Positions 1 through 10,162 of a stretch of DNA of 64,000 nt are shown one piece after another (within the stretch, counting starts at the first letter, position 1; each line of letters begins with the position of its first letter). The stretch spans positions 2,228,501 to 2,292,500 of the forward strand of contig CM028328.1 in NCBI GenBank assembly GCA_016647705.1, in the 5' to 3' direction. The translations under genes and the position numbers were made by a program. The notes under the pieces are model-generated. The model was given only the letters and a program-made list of their open reading frames with translations. It ran no database searches and had not been told where the DNA came from. This stretch comes from Eucommia ulmoides. Taxonomy: Eukaryota; Streptophyta; Magnoliopsida; Garryales; Eucommiaceae.

Positions 1-267
1 GACGGTGAACAGTTGTTGGCGGTGACAATAATAGTTAATGATTATTATGGTTGTGGCGGCGACAATAAATGTTTGTTGTGGTGGTTAGTGTTAATTGTGA
101 AAAAAAATTAATAGATTTTTTTTCATGAAATATTATGAATTTTTTGAATTGGGATTTTCGTTACAAAAGAGAGGATAAATTTATTTAATGTATGGTCTCT
201 AAGGCTCATATCTAATTACCCAAAAAACGTCAAAACAATGAAATGCAAAAAAAAAAAAAAAAAAAAA
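1..267. other. AT-rich flank, no gene recognised
   Basis: I see no coding signal here. The stretch is AT-rich with a GGCGGTG-rich patch at the start and ends in an A-run (about 247-268) that abuts the foldback element to its right. Confidence 0.6.
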
Positions 268-268
268 A

Positions 269-411
269 GAATATTAATGAGTGTTTATACCAATGACCTC
301 CCTTGTCTTTTGATCTTAAACCAGATAACTCTTTTGTCATTTTACAAATACCAATTACCCTCCTTAGTTTCGCAATTGAAATCACTTACTCCCTTTATGA
401 CGTAAATGTCC

Positions 412-452
<41 letters not shown>

Positions 453-2012
453 TTATTTATTTATTTTTAGAAAAATTCACGAACACCCCTTTATTTTAAA
501 AGTTATAATTTTTATCCTTAACTTTTTAAATAATTATATTTACCTCTCACCCTACCACACCCTCTTACCACCCACCACCGTCCACCGCAACTGCCCACCG
601 CCCACTGCCCACTGCTACCTATACCGCCACCGCCCACTGCCATCCCCACCGCTACCCCTACCGCCACCGTCGGAGAGAGAGAGAGAGAAAGGTTGGTGGT
701 GGGAGAGAGAGGGGAGAGGATGAAGATGTTTTTTTATTTTTTATTTTTATTTTCAATTTGTTTAATAAAAGGGTAAAAAAAATATATTGGTTTGTTAGTG
801 TAAAAAAATAAATGATGAAAATATAATAGACGGTGGGGGTGGGAGGTGGGTGGCGGTGGTGAGCGATGAGATGGTGCAGTAGGGTGGGAGGTAAATATAA
901 TTATTTAAAAAATTAAAGGTAAAAATTATAACTTTGAAAATAAGGGGGTGTTAATGAATTTTTATAAAACTAAAAATATAATTTTTTTAAAAAATATTAG
1001 AAAGGCATTTATGTCACAAAGGGGAAAGGAGGTAAGTGGTTTCAAATGTAAAACAACAGGCGTGATTGGTATTTATAAAAGGACGGGAGAGATATTTGGT
1101 TTAAGGCTAAAAGGCATGAAAAATTATTGATATAAACTAGGGGTGTGCACGGTTCGGATCGGGCGGGTTTCATTGGAAAACATAGGCCGATCCGAAATAT
1201 TTGGGTTACTGAAAGCGTCCCCCGATTCCGATCGAAATGATCGGGTGTGGTTGATGAGTCATCCGAACAAATTCAGATCAGTATTTCGGATAGGTCGGTA
1301 TCACCGACAATCAAATTCTCAAACAAACGAATCGAAATCAGAAACAAAGAAAATAAAAAACATACACAGCCTTTGGATTTGGCAGAAGTCAAAATAAAAA
1401 ACATAAATGAAATTAAAAAAAAAAAACTCACAAACGAAATTGAAATTATACTCAAGAAGCGTCGTAGATCTAGCAAAAGGAAGAACATGATGTACATCAG
1501 TAGACGTCATTGTCGTTGATCGGGAAATCGGAACATTTAGAATGCAGTGAAGGCTCAAGAAGAAGAAGCCTTATGCTAGATGGAGAAGAATGCAGCGAAG
1601 GCTCTGAAACTCAGTAGATTAGTAGATGTCATCTTCGGTGATGATCGATGAGAGAAGAAGCCTTTGATTGCATTTTTGGTCTGAGGTGGAGAAGCGGCTT
1701 CGGTGAAAAGAAGAAATCAAATGAGGAACACCTGAGGCGGTTAGGGTTTACTTGAAGTGGATAATCTGTATTTATAACATGATAAAACGACGTCGTTTAA
1801 AGTGTTCGAATCGGATCGGGTTTAATCCGATCCGCATGTTGCAAACCTGCGCACCGATCTAGATTGTTCGGGCCTAGTTATTTTGGGCCGATTCTTTCAT
1901 TTACTGTTCATATTATCTTCGGGTTGGGCCTATTTCAGGCGGGTTCGGATCTACCCATCGGGTTTCGGGTATTTTGCACACCCCTAATATAAACCCATAT
2001 TAATAACCTCTA
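269..2012. mobile_element. Foldback (long inverted-repeat) element, split by a hAT insertion
   Basis: Two long imperfect arms face each other. The left arm runs from about 269 to 605 and the right arm from about 835 to 1137, resuming at 1995-2012 after the hAT insertion. The match can be followed through several segments. TATTTACCTC near 540 faces GAGGTAAATA near 890. AACACCCC near 483 faces GGGGGTGTT near 945. The ACCAATTACC and AAACCAGATA blocks near 350 and 313 face their complements near 1065 and 1095. The centre is C-rich then G-rich (CCACCGCCCAC / GTGGGTGGCGG). No transposase is visible, so it is a non-autonomous foldback or long-TIR MITE. The superfamily was not determined because clear outer target duplications are lacking. 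Confidence 0.7.
1138..1986. mobile_element. Non-autonomous hAT-type transposon, 849 bp
   Basis: The ends are inverted repeats: TAGGGGTGTGCA at the left and TGCACACCCCTA at the right. Both are flanked by the perfect 8-bp duplication ATATAAAC (1130-1137 and 1987-1994), the length produced by hAT transposases. Subterminal GTTCGGATCGGG-like motifs occur at both ends in opposite orientation, also typical of hAT elements. The interior holds only short chance ORFs, so the element cannot move itself. It sits inside the right arm of the foldback element, so it is the younger insertion. Confidence 0.85.
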
Positions 2013-2479
2013 TTTCTAAAAATCAAACCTAGTTATAACATGTCTTACCCTTTCGTGGGGTGGTTGTAGTTGATCTCATTTTAGATTGGGCCAAATGATG
2101 AAGGGAGCATATGCATTTACAAATTAAAATAAGAAGATAGGATTAACTCGACACTATTTGGATACTTCAAGATTTAATATGTTTAAATTAAAAAAAAAAA
2201 ATAAAGATTAAAATGAGATTTTTCTGAAACTTGATAAAGATATAAACACTATTTAATAGATTATTTTTTTTCCCAATTAAATGAGTATATGTTAATTTTG
2301 GGTCTTATTTAAAAGAGGAGAGAATAAAGTGACTAAAATTCACATAAAAATTACAAATGCAATCAAACAATTTGCAGACAAAGGGGGTGAAATAAATACA
2401 AATCATATGAACAGGGGTACAATTGCAAATAATAAAAATTTAAACCAAAATAAAAAAATAAAAATAAAAAATCTTATCC
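2013..2479. other. Downstream flank of the FLA gene
   Basis: AT-rich sequence without a gene. The part next to 2479 should be the 3' UTR of the minus-strand FLA gene. No other structure was recognised. Confidence 0.5.
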
Positions 2480-3229
2480 TCACGAGAGTAATCCCATGCA
2501 AACCACCAACAACCCACCAATTAAGCCCAGGCCCACGGTCGTCGTCGCCGAATCATTCGGCGGAGCCGGCCCATCCGCCGTCGTCCTCGCCCTGGCGTCA
2601 GTAGAGTTACCACCGCTAGTGCGGTTCGCCGACGGCGGCGAACCCGCCGGAGGCTTAGCCTCGTAGAACTCCTTGGGCAGCAAAACTTTATCCACCTGAT
2701 AAACCGCCAGCGGAAAATCTTGCCTCAAAGCATTGTTGACCTGGGTCGTCACCACGCCGCTGGAGACGTTAACCTGGTTTCCCTGGCCGGTGAAATTGAG
2801 TCCGAAGACGCCGCCGTCCTGGCCAGTGGCCTGCGTCCGTACCGGGTTGCTGACGGTGAGGAGGCTGGTCAAGGCGTAGTACCTCGGTAAGACGTGGTAG
2901 AGGACCAACTGGACCTGCTGCTGGTCGGAGAGGTCGTTGAGGGCGCCCGACGGGAGGTTGTTGAAGGCATTATCGGTCGGAGCAAACAGTGTCAGCCCAT
3001 CGTGGGAGTTGTTGAGCTGGTTGTCGATTTGGTTTCCGACTTGGGTTTCCGACAAGAGGCGGGTGAGGACTGTGTATTGGCCACCTTTAGCGAGGATTCC
3101 GGTGACATTGATTGGACCAGAGGGGGCCGGAGCTGGGGCGGAGGGGGACTGAGCTAGGGTTTGGGGGAAGAGAGAGAAGGAGAGTTGGAGAAAAATTGGT
3201 AGAAAGAGAGAGAAAAGTGGGTTCGACAT
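2480..3229 (-). CDS. Fasciclin-like arabinogalactan protein (single FAS1 domain)
   Basis: Intronless gene for a 249-residue secreted, probably GPI-anchored cell-surface proteoglycan. Residues 1-27 form a signal peptide ending LAQ. Next comes an AG-glycomodule (SPSAPAPAPSGP), whose prolines are expected to be hydroxylated and O-arabinogalactosylated. One FAS1 domain follows at about 41-187, with the H1 motif TLFAPTDNAF (80-89), the YH pair (111-112) and the H2 region AVYQVDKVLLP. Several N-x-S/T sites are present. A Pro/Ser-rich linker leads to a hydrophobic tail (231-249) expected to be cleaved for GPI attachment near residue 227. Length and one-FAS1 layout match the group of Arabidopsis FLA6/7/9/11/12/13; the FAS1 sequence reads closest to FLA7/9-like members. 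The family acts in cell adhesion and wall architecture. The ATG is the first in frame and begins the signal peptide. The exact paralogue is not resolved. Confidence 0.93.
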   Translation of the reverse strand: MSNPLFSLFLPIFLQLSFSLFPQTLAQSPSAPAPAPSGPINVTGILAKGGQYTVLTRLLSETQVGNQIDNQLNNSHDGLTLFAPTDNAFNNLPSGALNDLSDQQQVQLVLYHVLPRYYALTSLLTVSNPVRTQATGQDGGVFGLNFTGQGNQVNVSSGVVTTQVNNALRQDFPLAVYQVDKVLLPKEFYEAKPPAGSPPSANRTSGGNSTDARARTTADGPAPPNDSATTTVGLGLIGGLLVVCMGLLS

Positions 3230-4045
3230 GGCGGTGGTTGGCGGCGGCGGTGTTGGTGGAGAAATGTTGTGTGGTGTGTGGTGGATTATATGGAGGGGGA
3301 TGAGAAGTGGAGGTCAGACATGAAAATGCTGGAATGAGCTGGACATGAACTTGAAGTCAAGACAAAGATGTCCACGTAAAAATACATTATTTTTTCAAGA
3401 TATAGTGGGTGAGGAGTGTTTTTTTCTATACAATTATTATATAAAAAAATAAAAATAAAAAGATGTCAAGACAAAAATGTATGTGGAAAAAAATAAAAAA
3501 ATAATGTTACGTACAATAGACTTAAATGGTCCAACTCTTCTCTGAACCCTACGCATAGCGAAAGTTTTATAGAAACAAACTGCCTTTTTATTATTCTCTT
3601 TATATTTTCTAAAGAATAAAAAATATTGAGAAATTATTTTTAATTTTTTCTATTTTTAAAAAATTTATAATAGATATCAAAAATAGATTTTACACTATTT
3701 GATATCAACTATTAATTAGTTCAATTTAGTTAATATCAACTAAATTATTAAAAAAATTAAATAAAAATAAAAATTATAGGCAATTTATTTTGATAATAAT
3801 CTATTTTTTTTTTTAAAAAATGGTTATTGTGATGAAAAAAAAAAAAAATCAAACGAACTATGAACTAAAAATAATTAAATTAAATTTAAGGGTATTCCGA
3901 CTCAACAATGAAATTCGAATAATTTATGATTGAATTTTTTTTAAAAAAAAAAGAAAAATATGAAAGAATAAAATAAAAAGTCTAGGAAAGTTTTGTTTAA
4001 ATGATTTGAAATTAATTTTTATTTAAAATATTATATATACACACA

Positions 4046-4116
<71 letters not shown>

Positions 4117-5093
4117 GTTAATAAAAAAATTAATGTGGATCTAGGATTAATTAAAATTAAATATAGAGTTGAATTGGGGGAGATGTACCCGTGACAATCC
4201 TACGACACCTAACCTGAAAAAAAATTAAAAAAAAAATAATAATTTCACTTTATACTCCTATAGTTAGACTGAATTATATTTTATATTTTTATATTATTTT
4301 TATCACCACTTACATTTGTGTGTTTAAAACTTAAGCATAACGGTTAAAAATTTAATAGAATTTAGGGTATTTTCGTCAATTCACTTAAAAATTAAGGATG
4401 TATTTTTGTTTTTTTTAAACTAATTCATTGGGATCTATTTAAAAAATTATTTAAAATTTTAAGAGTCATAAAATTTTTATTTTCTTTCATTCCCGACCCT
4501 TTCTCTTCCACTTCGCACCACCACCACCCCCCAAACCCGCCCCTTCGCCTCCTCTTACTCTCCGCCGCCGCCACTTCTCCCTCTTCCTTTCTTTCTCTTA
4601 CTTTTTTCCTTTCTATTTTCTCTTTGTTTTCTTTGTTGATATCTTCTTCTAGTACATATATAAAATTACGAATTCACATGTGTAATTTCAAAATTCGGAT
4701 CTACATATCCTAACCCGTATATAGAGAGATGGGATCAAAGAGGGAGAGAAATTGAGAAAGCGAGCAAATGGATTGGTAGTGGACGGATGTGGTGATGGTG
4801 GTATCTTAGGCACAGTGGGCGTAAGTAATGACAAAAATAAGATACAAGGACAAACTGTAATTAAATCTAATCTAAATGTGTGTTTATGTGTATATATATA
4901 TTTTAAATAAGTTAGATAAGAAAATAATAAATAAATATAAATGTGTGAGCCCTGAAATTGGCAGGCTGTCAAAGCATCATGGCATGTGGGATACTTGCTA
5001 GCACTATCAAAATAATTTTTCTATTTGAAAAATGATAATAATTAATTTGGTAGTTCTATTTTCTACTTCATTATTTATTATTTCTATTTTAAC
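3230..5093. other. FLA upstream region and AT-rich intergenic DNA
   Basis: The first 100 bases should contain the FLA promoter and leader; a TATA-like CCATATAAT lies on the minus strand near 3285. Beyond it the sequence is AT-rich with homopolymers, an (AT)n tract and a pyrimidine-rich patch (4490-4640). No gene was recognised. The block around 3680-3760 (TTAATATCAACTAA) recurs in RLT introns near 42200 and 42880, so part of it is a dispersed repeat. Confidence 0.55.
4050..4112. repeat. (AT)n microsatellite
   Basis: About 31 uninterrupted AT dinucleotides. Shorter AT tracts also occur at about 419-448, 25495-25517, 26991-27016, 38025-38058, 43479-43533 and 51284-51304. Confidence 0.95.
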
Positions 5094-5269
5094 ACAGTAT
5101 GACTTAAATAGTAAGATCTATTTGAATTAAAGTAATTGAGGGATCTTTACAAGATCAAAGTTCGAGCCTGCGAAAAAACATTTGTTGGGAGGGATAGCCA
5201 TGAACTCCAAACGAGATTAGTTTCACACCCTATGTGGATCTGGGGACATTCGTGAGTATACCAAAAAAA
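5094..5269 (+). mobile_element. tRNA-related SINE, copy 1
   Basis: Same family as the minus-strand copies at 16610 and 34355. A degenerate box A region (near 5101-5115) is followed by a clear pol III box B, GTTCGAGCC, at 5160-5168. A conserved body follows (GAAAAAACATTTGTTGGGAG, then ACGAGATTAGT and CACACCCTATGTGGAT), ending in a short A tail at 5263-5269. No target duplication was found, so the limits are approximate. Confidence 0.65.
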
Positions 5270-5332
5270 TTTATCAAACAGTGTTGAAAAAAAAATTCAA
5301 GTGCTGAAAATATTTCAACACTGTTTGATAAA
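5270..5332. repeat. Perfect 20-bp hairpin
   Basis: Bases 5270-5289 and 5313-5332 are exact reverse complements (left arm TTTATCAAACAGTGTTGAAA) with a 23-base loop. It abuts the SINE tail and may be a small MITE remnant; no function can be assigned. Confidence 0.8.
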
Positions 5333-6284
5333 ATTTAATTAAAATTTTAAATGTTGCGTTAATCTTATAGTTGTAGCTTAAAAAAAAAAAAAAAAACAAA
5401 AGGTCGATTATTTAGATCTAAAATCACTAGACAATGGTCCATTTTATAACTAATTGATGATGGTATTTTTAGGCATCTTTGAGTCAACCCTTTGGCCCCG
5501 GCCATGTGTCCACTATTACCAATAGTTTCTACACGGGCCTGACAAAGGCCCGCGGGCTTTCCAAAAGTTCAAGCCCATTACTATGTAATTTCCATTTCTA
5601 TATATACTGGAACAAATTAACGTCATAAGGTGATATGAATTTTACTATTTACATACTTGACATGAACCTTAATGCTTTTTTTTTTTTTTTTTTAAATTAA
5701 AGCATGTTGAATTTTTTTCTCCCGAGATCTTACTCTCACGCCGGAGGGGCTTTCCGGAAAACCCCTGGCCAGGTTACGTGTGCAGATACAGGTCACTAAG
5801 GAGCAAGATTCTGGACTTCCGCAAGTCAACCCTTCAGGTTGACCATTCCAGCTCACTTGAGGACTTTTCAACTGCACTTCCAACTCAACAACTCCACCTG
5901 ACGCACCCCGATTTTTCAAAGAAATCAAAATAAATATACGCTGGTAAAATGAGAAGGGTTTTTAAAAACGTCGATTTTCTCCTTAAAATACTTAAGCCTG
6001 TTTTAGAAAAAGGAGTCGTCACCTAGCATTGAGCATAAATGATGTGCTAGGTCACCAGATTTTTCTTTTTGAAAAATAATTTTAAAAAAAAAAATGGCTT
6101 AAGTAAAATTTTGATTCCAAAATAACATGGTCCGACCAGATATTCGTTTAAAGAGTTCGGGGGTCAGTTATGCTCGGGGAAGGTGTCAAGCACCCCAAGA
6201 CGCCCGTCCAAAGACGGTACCTTATCCAATTAAATTCAATTAAAATTTAAATCCAAATATTTTTATTTATTTTGAAATCCTCCT

Positions 6285-7325
6285 CATATACACACATATA
6301 CACATACACACACATCGAGGGAAGTAATCTCCCTTCTAAACCTAAACCGTTCTAATGGAAGGTTGAGAATTTTCTACCTTATCTTGTCAGCACATTATAT
6401 TTAACATGAGTTAAAAAAACACACGCATACACACACTCACACACATCAAGAGGAATAATTTCCTTCTAAACTTAAACCGCTCCAATGGAAGGTCGAAAGC
6501 TTTCCATCTTGTATTGTTAGCACATTATATTTAACACAAGTCAAAGAAAACACACACACGCACACACATACTCACACGCATCGAGGGGAGTAATTTCCTT
6601 CTAAACTTAAACCGTTCCAATGGAAGGTTGGAAGCTTTTCACCTCGTATTGTTAGCATATTATATTTAACACAGGTTCAAGAAAACACACGTACACACAC
6701 ACTCACACGCATCGAGGGGAGTAATTCCCTTCTAAACTTAAACCGTTTCAATGGAAGGTCAGAAGTTTTCCACCTCGTATTGTTAGTACATTATATTTAA
6801 CACAAGTTAAAGAAACACACACACACACGCCTCAAGGAGAGTAATTTTCTTCTAAACTTAAACAGTTCCAATGGAAGGTTGGAAACTTTCCACCTCGTAT
6901 TGTTAGTACATTATATTTAACATAAGTTAAAGAAATACATGCACACACACACACGCACACGTCTCAAGGGGAGTAATTTTCTTCTAAATTTAAACCGTTC
7001 CAATGGAAGGTCGAAAACTTTCCACTTCGTATTGTTAGTACATTATATTTAATACAAGTTAAAGAAACACACGCACACACACACACACCTCGAGGGGAGT
7101 AATTTTCTTCTAAACTTAAACCGTTCCAATGGAAGGTTGGAAGCTTTCCACATCGTATTGTTAGCACATTATATTTAACACAAGTTAAAAAAATACACAC
7201 ACGCGCACACGCACACTTATATATATACGCACTTAAATTAGGTCAATTTATATATCGAGGGGAGTGATCTCCTTTCTAAACCTAAACCGTTCTAATGGAA
7301 GATAAAGATATTTCCACCTCGTTTT
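6285..7325 (+). repeat. CA-rich tandem array inside the solo LTR (about 130-bp units)
   Basis: About eight units. Each has (CA)n-rich sequence, a CGAGGGGAGTAAT core, CTTCTAAACTTAAACCGTTC, CAATGGAAGGT, a CCACCTCGTATTGTTAG block and CACATTATATTTAACA. Units differ by substitutions and by the length of the CA tract. The array lies in U3, upstream of the TATA-like box. Short ORFs across it are chance readings. Confidence 0.9.
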
Positions 7326-7639
7326 ATTTACTCAAAAAAAAATTCTAATTTACAAAAAAAATCAAAATTTAGTATAATAACAACTTATTTTAAAAATAAA
7401 AGTAAGATTTACAACAAATGAAAGTTTACAACTTTAACTTGGAGATTTTTTTTTCTTTTTCTTCTTCTTCTTCAAAAATTACAATAAAATAAAAATAATA
7501 TTATTTTCTTCAAAATTTCTCTCAAAATTTCTCCTCTTCCCTCCCCAAATTTTTTTTATCCTCCTTCCTGTCTGAGCCTTCATCTATTTATAGAAGTTAA
7601 GTGCAAAAACTCGTCCGTCCCATTGCCAGGAGAAAAGAA

Positions 7640-7800
7640 AAAGCAAAAAGGGGGTGGTTGCATCGAAATTCGGTGCACCCAACCCCTTTTTGGGTACACC
7701 GAAATTCGGTGCACCCAAAGGTGCACTGGGCAGAAAACTTTGCTCTCTGCCCTACTGGCCGCATATGCGGCCAGTAACTCTAGTCATACAACGACTAGTG
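7640..7800. repeat. Cluster of palindromes in the solo LTR
   Basis: Two copies of CGAAATTCGGTGCACCCAA (7660 and 7700) can fold on themselves through CACCGAAATTCGGTG. A perfect 22-bp palindrome at 7754-7775 is centred on GGCCGCATATGCGGCC. A stem CTAGTC/GACTAG with a 7-base loop follows at 7780-7798. They lie just after the TATA-like box and could fold in the LTR transcript leader. Confidence 0.8.
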
Positions 7801-8183
7801 TGCACGCCCCCCCATCCCAGTTGGACGTGATCTGTCCAGACTTCTCTCGTTCTTGTATGTTTCTTATCTATTTTGTTACTAATTAACGTGTTTTTATTCC
7901 ACTTCGAAAAATCTACAAAAACAAAGAAAAATAAATCAATTACTAATATTTAATTTACTTAAGAGATTAACAAAACTTAATTTAACGGTATTAAATCGCA
8001 CAAATGCGGTACAATCAAAAATAAAATAAACAGGGAAATAAAACAAATGTAACTATAAAATAAAGTATAATATTTTTACGAGACGGTAAAAAATGTCGTG
8101 TCTACACCACCTCACCAAAAGGACCCACATCTATCATCCGACCGAACCAAACTCGAAGTGTGTATCAGTTTTACGCATCTACA

Positions 8184-10157
8184 GTTTGACACCGTCTATG
8201 GAAAGCGTGCAAAAAGTCTTCTCCTGATCATTACTCTCTACTCAGCTGAGCTTGGATAATCATAAGGTCTGGTCGGACAGACAGGCCCAGAACAGAAGAA
8301 AGAGAAGACATGTCAAGAACTCCGAGGGCACACGCCCTAACTCCCACTAATGAGGATAATTGCCCCATCCAGGACCAAGCAAGACCATCTACTCTGCCAC
8401 TTGGGGTTGTGGAATAGACCTCGGGAGTTGCGGAGGCATCTCGAATTAATCTCCTTAAGCACCAAATGAACGAGTTCAAGTCGTATGTGCAGCTCCTCTT
8501 CACGCGCCCGCCACTGACCCCTATCCAATGGGGACTAGCTCTCTAGATCATAGGGCCCGAGGAGTGACCCCAAGATCACGACGCTCGTGTGGCATCTTCG
8601 AAGGGGTACACGGTCGGGGTTCAGCCCACCGCCTTGCGACCAAGAGTCTACAGGATCAAATAGGGCTCCCCTGGCTGTATCAAGATCCCTTCATCCATGA
8701 AAATATTGCGCCAGGAACCGACTATGGTTACCCTTGGGCTTAGCTCACAGCCACGCAACAAGGACCGACCTGAGAGCCCGTTATAGGCAAGGGGCAGGCG
8801 CCTACTCGCCGCCTTTGCGCTACCGCGGTGTCTAAGTAGCTGTCAATCGTGCGCGTGCAGTGCCTAGGAAGAAAGTCGTCATAGAACATCGCCTTGCCAA
8901 TATGAAAGCGCTCTTGTAATGGATACAAAGTAGAAGAGAAACAACTGAGCTTCTTGCTTGCCAAGCACCAAGAGGAAGACCCATGGACACTCATCTAGGC
9001 TCCATCCTGTAGGATTTGTAGTGAGCTCAATACTTCGTTTTCCTCCCAGCCATCTATACTGAAGGGCTCTTCGTCATGGCAATCCAGTTTCGCGAAGATT
9101 TTTTGGAACTTCTTTGGCAATGATCAAGTGTTGAGTTCTACTACGGTTGAGGATATGCTTCAGAAGAGTGCTCTTAGTTGAGAAGCAAGGACAATTCAAA
9201 GGCAAAGACGAGCAATCCTCCATCCCACCAGAGACGGAGATGAGCGCCCTCCAGTCTATCTCCAAGCAAGGCTCGAAGGAGGAGACACGTAACCCTCCGT
9301 CCCACTAGAGACGAAGACGAGTGCCTTTCAGCCTATCTCCAAGAGAGGCTCAAAGGCGGAGACGAGCAACCATTCACCCCACTGGGGATGGAGATGAGCG
9401 CCCTCTAGCCTGTCTCCAACAAAGACATTATGACATGTTGAGTCGCATCCCGACTTTCGACGTCGCGGATGATTCTCCATGGTTACATTATAAACCCCTA
9501 AGTCGCGGATGATTCTCCAGATTAACATTTTGGCTCTCGGCGTCACGAGTGATTCTCCACGATTTTATTCTGACCCCCTGAGCCGTGTCCCAATTCTCGG
9601 CGTCAATGATGATTCTCCACGGCTGCATTGCAACCTCTTGAGTCACGGATGATTCTCCAAATCCGCATCCCATCTCTCGGCGTCACGGATGATTCTCCTT
9701 GGCGGTATTCCAACCCCATGAGTCGTGTCTTGGCTCTCGACGTCGCAGATGATTTTTCATGGTTGAATTCTAACCCCCTGAGTCGCATCCCGACTCTAGC
9801 GTCGCAAGTGATTTTCCTCGATTACATTTTGACCCCCTAAGTCGTGAATGATTCTTCAAATTCGTATCCTGGCTTCCGGCGTCGCAAGTGATTCTTTGTG
9901 GTTGCATTTCGACCCTTTGAGTCGCTGATGATTCTCCAGATCCGCATCCCAACTCTCAGCGTCGAGAATGATTCTCCTCAACGGCACTCTGACCCCTTGA
10001 GTTGTGAGTAATTCTCCAGCTCAACATCCCGACTCTCGGCGTCGCGTGTGACTCTTCACAAGCCTCATCCGGGCACTCAGCGTCGAAGGTGACAACCAAA
10101 CCCTCTTTAGAAGTCAATAGTCAGTACTCAGGGAAAGACCAATGCTGTCTACCAAGG
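8184..10157 (+). other. Internal region of the LTR element, left part
   Basis: GC-richer non-coding or eroded sequence after the primer-site region. It contains a CTCCAAG(C/A)(A/G)AGGCTC(A/G)AAGG motif repeated near 9262 and 9340, and a minisatellite from 9436. No intact retrotransposon domain can be read in any frame. Confidence 0.6.
9436..10065 (+). repeat. Degenerate minisatellite, about 78-bp units of two half-repeats
   Basis: The core GATGATTCTCC recurs about every 35-45 bp in two alternating contexts: after GGCGTCGC and before an ACCCCnTGAGTCG block; and after GAGTCGCG and before a CATCCCGACTCTCGGCGTC block. About eight double units are visible. It lies inside the LTR retrotransposon. 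Confidence 0.85.
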
Positions 10158-10162
10158 GCGGG

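Larger units (their letters stand above)
5899..8106 (+). mobile_element. Solo LTR, 2208 bp, Ty3/Gypsy-like
   Basis: Begins TGACGCACCCCGATTTTTC and ends GTCGTGTCTACA (TG...CA), flanked by the perfect 5-bp duplication CCACC (5894-5898 and 8107-8111). There is no second LTR or internal region, so it is a solo LTR left by recombination between LTRs. A hairpin-forming block (CACCTAGCA...TGCTAGGTCACC, 6020-6053) is followed by GACGCCCGTCCAAAGACGG, an array of CA-rich tandem repeats, and a TATA-like CTATTTATAG near 7584 that probably marks the U3/R junction. A second copy starts at 62238. Confidence 0.85.
5455..8183 (+). repeat. 5' LTR, interrupted by a solo LTR
   Basis: The LTR reads 5455-5898, then continues at 8112-8183 after the inserted element and one copy of its target duplication. 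Rejoined in order, it matches the 3' LTR, which has the uninterrupted CCACCTCA sequence at the insertion point (14570). It ends ATCTACA before the presumed primer-binding site. Confidence 0.78.

Noticed and set aside
948..1558. Several short ORFs of 60-90 codons in the first 1.6 kb
   Set aside because: They lie in the foldback arms and the hAT element, have lysine/serine-rich composition from A-rich sequence, and show no domain.
6285..7325. CRISPR-like array (regular repeats with variable parts)
   Set aside because: The whole 120-130-bp unit is repeated, the variable parts are CA microsatellite, and the array sits in a plant LTR.
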